A DNA stretch of 6,625 nt, taken from the NCBI GenBank assembly GCA_937967685.1, contig CALBTX010000158.1, forward strand, positions 1 through 6,625. Direction: 5' to 3'. This document shows positions 4,840-6,625 of the stretch, in pieces. Position numbers and translations under genes: made by a program. The number at the start of each line of letters is the position of its first letter. Positions within the stretch are counted from its first letter, which is position 1. The notes under the pieces were generated by a model. That model searched no databases, was not told the DNA's origin, and was given only the letters and a program-made list of their open reading frames with translations. Origin of the DNA: an uncultured Bacillaceae bacterium (GTDB taxonomy: Bacteria > Bacillota > Bacilli > Caldalkalibacillales > Caldalkalibacillaceae).

Positions 4840-5610
4840 ATGATCAAGCAAAGGAAGTACGCCTGTATCGTCGCTTATGACGGGACGGCCTATTCCGGAT
4901 TCCAAATTCAATCACGGGTGCGCACGATTCAGGGAGAAATAGAAAACGTTCTGCAGCGGATGCATCGAACAGGAATGCGCATTACCGGGGCAGGTCGAAC
5001 GGATGCGGGTGTACATGCCCGGGGACAGGTTTTTCATTTTGAAAGTCATCTGCAACTCAGCGAAGAGCAATGGATGAAAGCACTGAATGCCGGTTTGCCT
5101 GAAGATATTCGCATCCAAACAACAAGAGCCGTACCAAAAGACTTCCATGCCCGGTATGACAGTGTGACAAAGGAATATCGTTATTTCATCGATCATCAAA
5201 CGGTGAGAGATCCGCTTCGCCGACTGTACACGCATCATATCGCCTATGATTTGGATATCGAAAGCATGCAATCAGCGGCAGAACTTTTAATCGGTCAACA
5301 TGATTTCAGCGCCTTCAGTTCGCCGAGTGACGTGCAGGACAAAACCCGCACAGTATATACTCTGGAGGTCATGCCCAAGGGCACAGAAATTGTCATCAAG
5401 TGTGTCGGCAACGGGTTTTTGTATCATATGATGCGTATCATTGCCGGAACATTGATTGAAGTCGGCCAAGGAAAAAGAGATCCAGAGACGATCCGAACAG
5501 CGCTGGAAAAAAAGGACCGTTCACTCGCTGGTGTGACGGCACCGGCTCAAGGTTTGTGTCTGTGGAAGGTGACTTATCCGGAACAGATTGAAAAACTCCT
5601 CTCCCGCTGA
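4840..5610 (+). CDS. truA: tRNA pseudouridine(38-40) synthase TruA
   Basis: TruA converts uridine to pseudouridine at positions 38, 39 and 40 in the tRNA anticodon stem-loop. The product has 256 residues, within the normal range for the family. The N-terminal strand carries AYDGTAYSGFQIQ (12-24), the RTIQGE segment follows (28-33), and the catalytic motif GAGRTDAGVHARGQ holds the nucleophilic Asp55 (equivalent to E. coli Asp60). Later conserved parts are KEYRYFI, the HDFSAFSS motif, and GFLYHMMRIIAGTLIEVGQG near the C-terminus. The gene lies 79 nt after ecfT with no visible terminator or promoter between, so it is probably transcribed with the ecf genes. A promoter for rplM begins right after its stop codon. 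Confidence 0.97.
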   Translation: MIKQRKYACIVAYDGTAYSGFQIQSRVRTIQGEIENVLQRMHRTGMRITGAGRTDAGVHARGQVFHFESHLQLSEEQWMKALNAGLPEDIRIQTTRAVPKDFHARYDSVTKEYRYFIDHQTVRDPLRRLYTHHIAYDLDIESMQSAAELLIGQHDFSAFSSPSDVQDKTRTVYTLEVMPKGTEIVIKCVGNGFLYHMMRIIAGTLIEVGQGKRDPETIRTALEKKDRSLAGVTAPAQGLCLWKVTYPEQIEKLLSR

Positions 5611-5617
5611 ATTTTCC

Positions 5618-5646
5618 TTGACTCACAATATCTCGTATTGTATGAT
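5618..5646 (+). promoter_or_regulatory. Sigma-A-type promoter for rplM-rpsI
   Basis: TTGACT (5618-5623) and TATGAT (5641-5646) are each one base from consensus and separated by exactly 17 bp. Transcription would start near 5652-5655. The spacer and first -10 base contain a 6-bp inverted repeat, ACAATA (5625-5630) and TATTGT (5636-5641), 5 nt apart, which might be an operator or chance. It starts 8 nt after the truA stop, so rplM-rpsI can be expressed independently of the ecf-truA genes. Confidence 0.8.
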
Positions 5647-5652
5647 ATACTT

Positions 5653-5750
5653 TGGTATTTTTATCAGTCCACTGAGCCCCGTTGATATTTTTTGAAATGC
5701 ATTGATTTTGAATGCTGGTTTTACGATAGATATGCACAGGAGGGAACATG
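5653..5750 (+). promoter_or_regulatory. 5' leader of rplM, candidate L13 autoregulatory leader
   Basis: About 98 nt separate the predicted transcription start from the rplM ATG, long for a simple untranslated region. Visible pairings are TATCA (5662-5666) with TGATA (5683-5687), followed by T residues to 5693, and GCATT (5699-5703) with AATGC (5711-5715) around a 7-nt loop. Bacillales are known to have a structured L13 leader upstream of rplM, bound by the operon's own ribosomal protein or thought to be. The position fits, but the stems are short and I cannot match the family consensus by eye. Confidence 0.4.
5738..5744 (+). promoter_or_regulatory. Ribosome binding site of rplM, choosing between two ATGs
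   Basis: AGGAGGG is followed by ATGATG. From the end of GGAGG the first ATG (5748) is 4 nt away and the second (5751) is 7 nt away. The second gives better spacing and the MRTT N-terminus seen in Bacillus L13, so 5751 is preferred. Confidence 0.7.
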
Positions 5751-6188
5751 ATGCGTACCACCTATATGGCAAAGCCTCAGGAAATTGATCATAAATGGTA
5801 CTTGATCGACGCAGAAGGAAAAACGTTGGGACGTTTGGCGACGGAAGTCGCGACCTTGCTGCGCGGCAAACATAAGCCTGAGTATACCCCGCATGTGGAT
5901 ACCGGTGATTATGTGATCGTCGTCAATGCAGATAAAGTGACCTTAACCGGGAAGAAAATGATGAACAAGAAATATTACCGCCATTCCGGTTATCCCGGTG
6001 GATTAAAAGAAATGACCGCGGCCGAAATGCAGCGCAAACATCCCGTGCGTATGGTAGAGCTTGCCGTCAGAGGGATGTTGCCCAAGACGAAACTGGGTCG
6101 TCAGCAAATGAAGAAATTGAAAGTGTACGCCGGAAGTGAACATCCACACGAAGCTCAACAGCCGGAAGTATACGAATGGCGCGGTTAA
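5751..6188 (+). CDS. rplM: 50S ribosomal protein L13
   Basis: L13 is an early-assembling 50S protein that binds 23S rRNA. From ATG 5751 the product has 145 residues, the Bacillus length, beginning MRTTYMAKPQEIDHKWYLID. Conserved segments follow: GKTLGRLATEVA (23-34), LRGKHKPEYTPHVDTGD (37-53), YYRHSGYPGG (75-84) and the L13 signature MLPKTKLGRQQMKKLKVYAG (109-128), then SEHPHEAQQPEVYEWRG at the end. Using ATG 5748 would only add one Met. It is the first gene of an rplM-rpsI unit with its own promoter and leader. The following gene starts 41 nt downstream with no terminator between. Confidence 0.98.
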   Translation: MRTTYMAKPQEIDHKWYLIDAEGKTLGRLATEVATLLRGKHKPEYTPHVDTGDYVIVVNADKVTLTGKKMMNKKYYRHSGYPGGLKEMTAAEMQRKHPVRMVELAVRGMLPKTKLGRQQMKKLKVYAGSEHPHEAQQPEVYEWRG

Positions 6189-6214
6189 ACGAGATGGACA
6201 TCTGATTTGTTTTT

Positions 6215-6222
6215 AAGGAGGG
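6215..6222 (+). promoter_or_regulatory. Ribosome binding site supporting the TTG start of rpsI
   Basis: AAGGAGGG lies 8 nt (from GGAGG) before TTG 6230. No in-frame ATG occurs where the conserved S9 N-terminus begins, so TTG is the start. The strong Shine-Dalgarno probably compensates for the weak initiation codon. Confidence 0.85.
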
Positions 6223-6229
6223 AATCGAA

Positions 6230-6622
6230 TTGGCACAATTAACGTATTATGGAACGGGTCGCCGTAAAGTCTCCGTGGCTCGCGTACGCTTAGTCCCCGG
6301 AGACGGCAAGATCATCATTAATAAACGCGACATCAATGATTATTTCGGATTGGAAACATTAAAGCTCATCGTCAAACAACCTCTGCAGTTAACGGAAACC
6401 GAAGGCCAATACGATGTATTGGTTAATGTATCAGGTGGAGGATTTACAGGCCAAGCAGGAGCCATTCGTCACGGCATCGCCAGAGCGCTGCTTAAAGCGA
6501 ATCCTGACCTTAGGCCGACTTTGAAAAAAGCGGGTTTTCTAACCAGGGATCCGCGCATGAAAGAACGGAAGAAATACGGCCTTAAAGCCGCCCGTCGCGC
6601 CCCCCAATTCTCGAAGCGGTAA
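6230..6622 (+). CDS. rpsI: 30S ribosomal protein S9
   Basis: S9 is a protein of the 30S head whose C-terminal tail reaches the P-site tRNA. The product has 130 residues, the same as Bacillus S9, and is complete. It begins MAQLTYYGTGRRKVSVARVRL (GTGRRK at 8-13), carries the family signature GGGFTGQAGAIRHGIARAL (69-87), LLTRD-type FLTRDPRMKERKKYG, and ends RRAPQFSKR (122-130), the conserved basic tail with terminal Ser-Lys-Arg. Initiation is at TTG. It is co-transcribed with rplM, the near-universal L13-S9 pair. The window ends three bases after its stop codon, so any terminator lies outside. Confidence 0.98.
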   Translation: MAQLTYYGTGRRKVSVARVRLVPGDGKIIINKRDINDYFGLETLKLIVKQPLQLTETEGQYDVLVNVSGGGFTGQAGAIRHGIARALLKANPDLRPTLKKAGFLTRDPRMKERKKYGLKAARRAPQFSKR

Positions 6623-6625
6623 TAT

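Noticed and set aside
4620..4847. Minus-strand open frame encoding a repetitive His/Gln/Asn peptide
   Set aside because: It is the reverse of the 21-bp repeat and of the ecfT end, has no Shine-Dalgarno, and lies opposite a conserved gene.
4912..5271. Minus-strand open frame of 119 codons opposite truA
   Set aside because: It is antisense to the conserved truA catalytic region, with no recognisable domain or Shine-Dalgarno.
1..6625. Hidden mobile element, defence system or horizontally acquired island
   Set aside because: All genes are co-directional core genes in the order expected for Bacillales, with no transposase, integrase, attachment site or break in gene order.

Overview
The window is a chromosomal ribosomal-protein segment from a member of the Firmicutes, most likely Bacillales. 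The gene order (rpsM)-rpsK-rpoA-rplQ-ecfA1-ecfA2-ecfT-truA-rplM-rpsI, all on the + strand, is the arrangement known downstream of the S10/spc/alpha ribosomal cluster in Bacillus and its relatives. The proteins (S11, L17, L13, S9, RpoA) resemble Bacillus-type sequences in length and signature motifs. Base composition looks moderate and Shine-Dalgarno sequences are strong (AAGGAGGG types). I cannot name a genus or species from this sequence alone.

Layout. Positions 1-134 hold what looks like the last codons of rpsM, an imperfect tandem duplication of that tail, and a small hairpin. rpsK (135-527) and rpoA (686-1630) follow, separated by a 158-nt gap with two hairpins and a possible extended -10 element. 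rplQ (1738-2094) comes after a 107-nt gap with one stem-loop. A compound hairpin with a T-tract (2111-2167) looks like an intrinsic terminator closing the ribosomal/RNA polymerase block. ecfA1, ecfA2 and ecfT (2261-4760) overlap one another and encode the shared energising module of group II ECF vitamin/metal transporters. A four-copy imperfect 21-bp repeat covers the ecfT 3' end and the spacer before truA (4840-5610), the tRNA pseudouridine synthase. A well-formed sigma-A-type promoter (TTGACT-17-TATGAT) and a leader of about 95 nt precede rplM (5751-6188) and rpsI (6230-6622).

How the genes work together. S13, S11, L17, L13 and S9 are ribosome components, RpoA is the assembly platform of RNA polymerase, and TruA modifies tRNA anticodon stem-loops, so nearly everything serves gene expression. 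The EcfA1-EcfA2-EcfT module is the exception. It powers uptake by several substrate-binding S components usually encoded elsewhere, and none is present here.

This is mostly an ordinary, conserved region. I found no hidden defence system, mobile element, CRISPR array or RNA gene. The points worth a second look are small-scale: the repeat at the ecfT end, the duplicated rpsM tail, the structured intergenic regions, and a changed second Ala-Arg-Gly motif in EcfT. No stretch over 300 bases lacks a gene.
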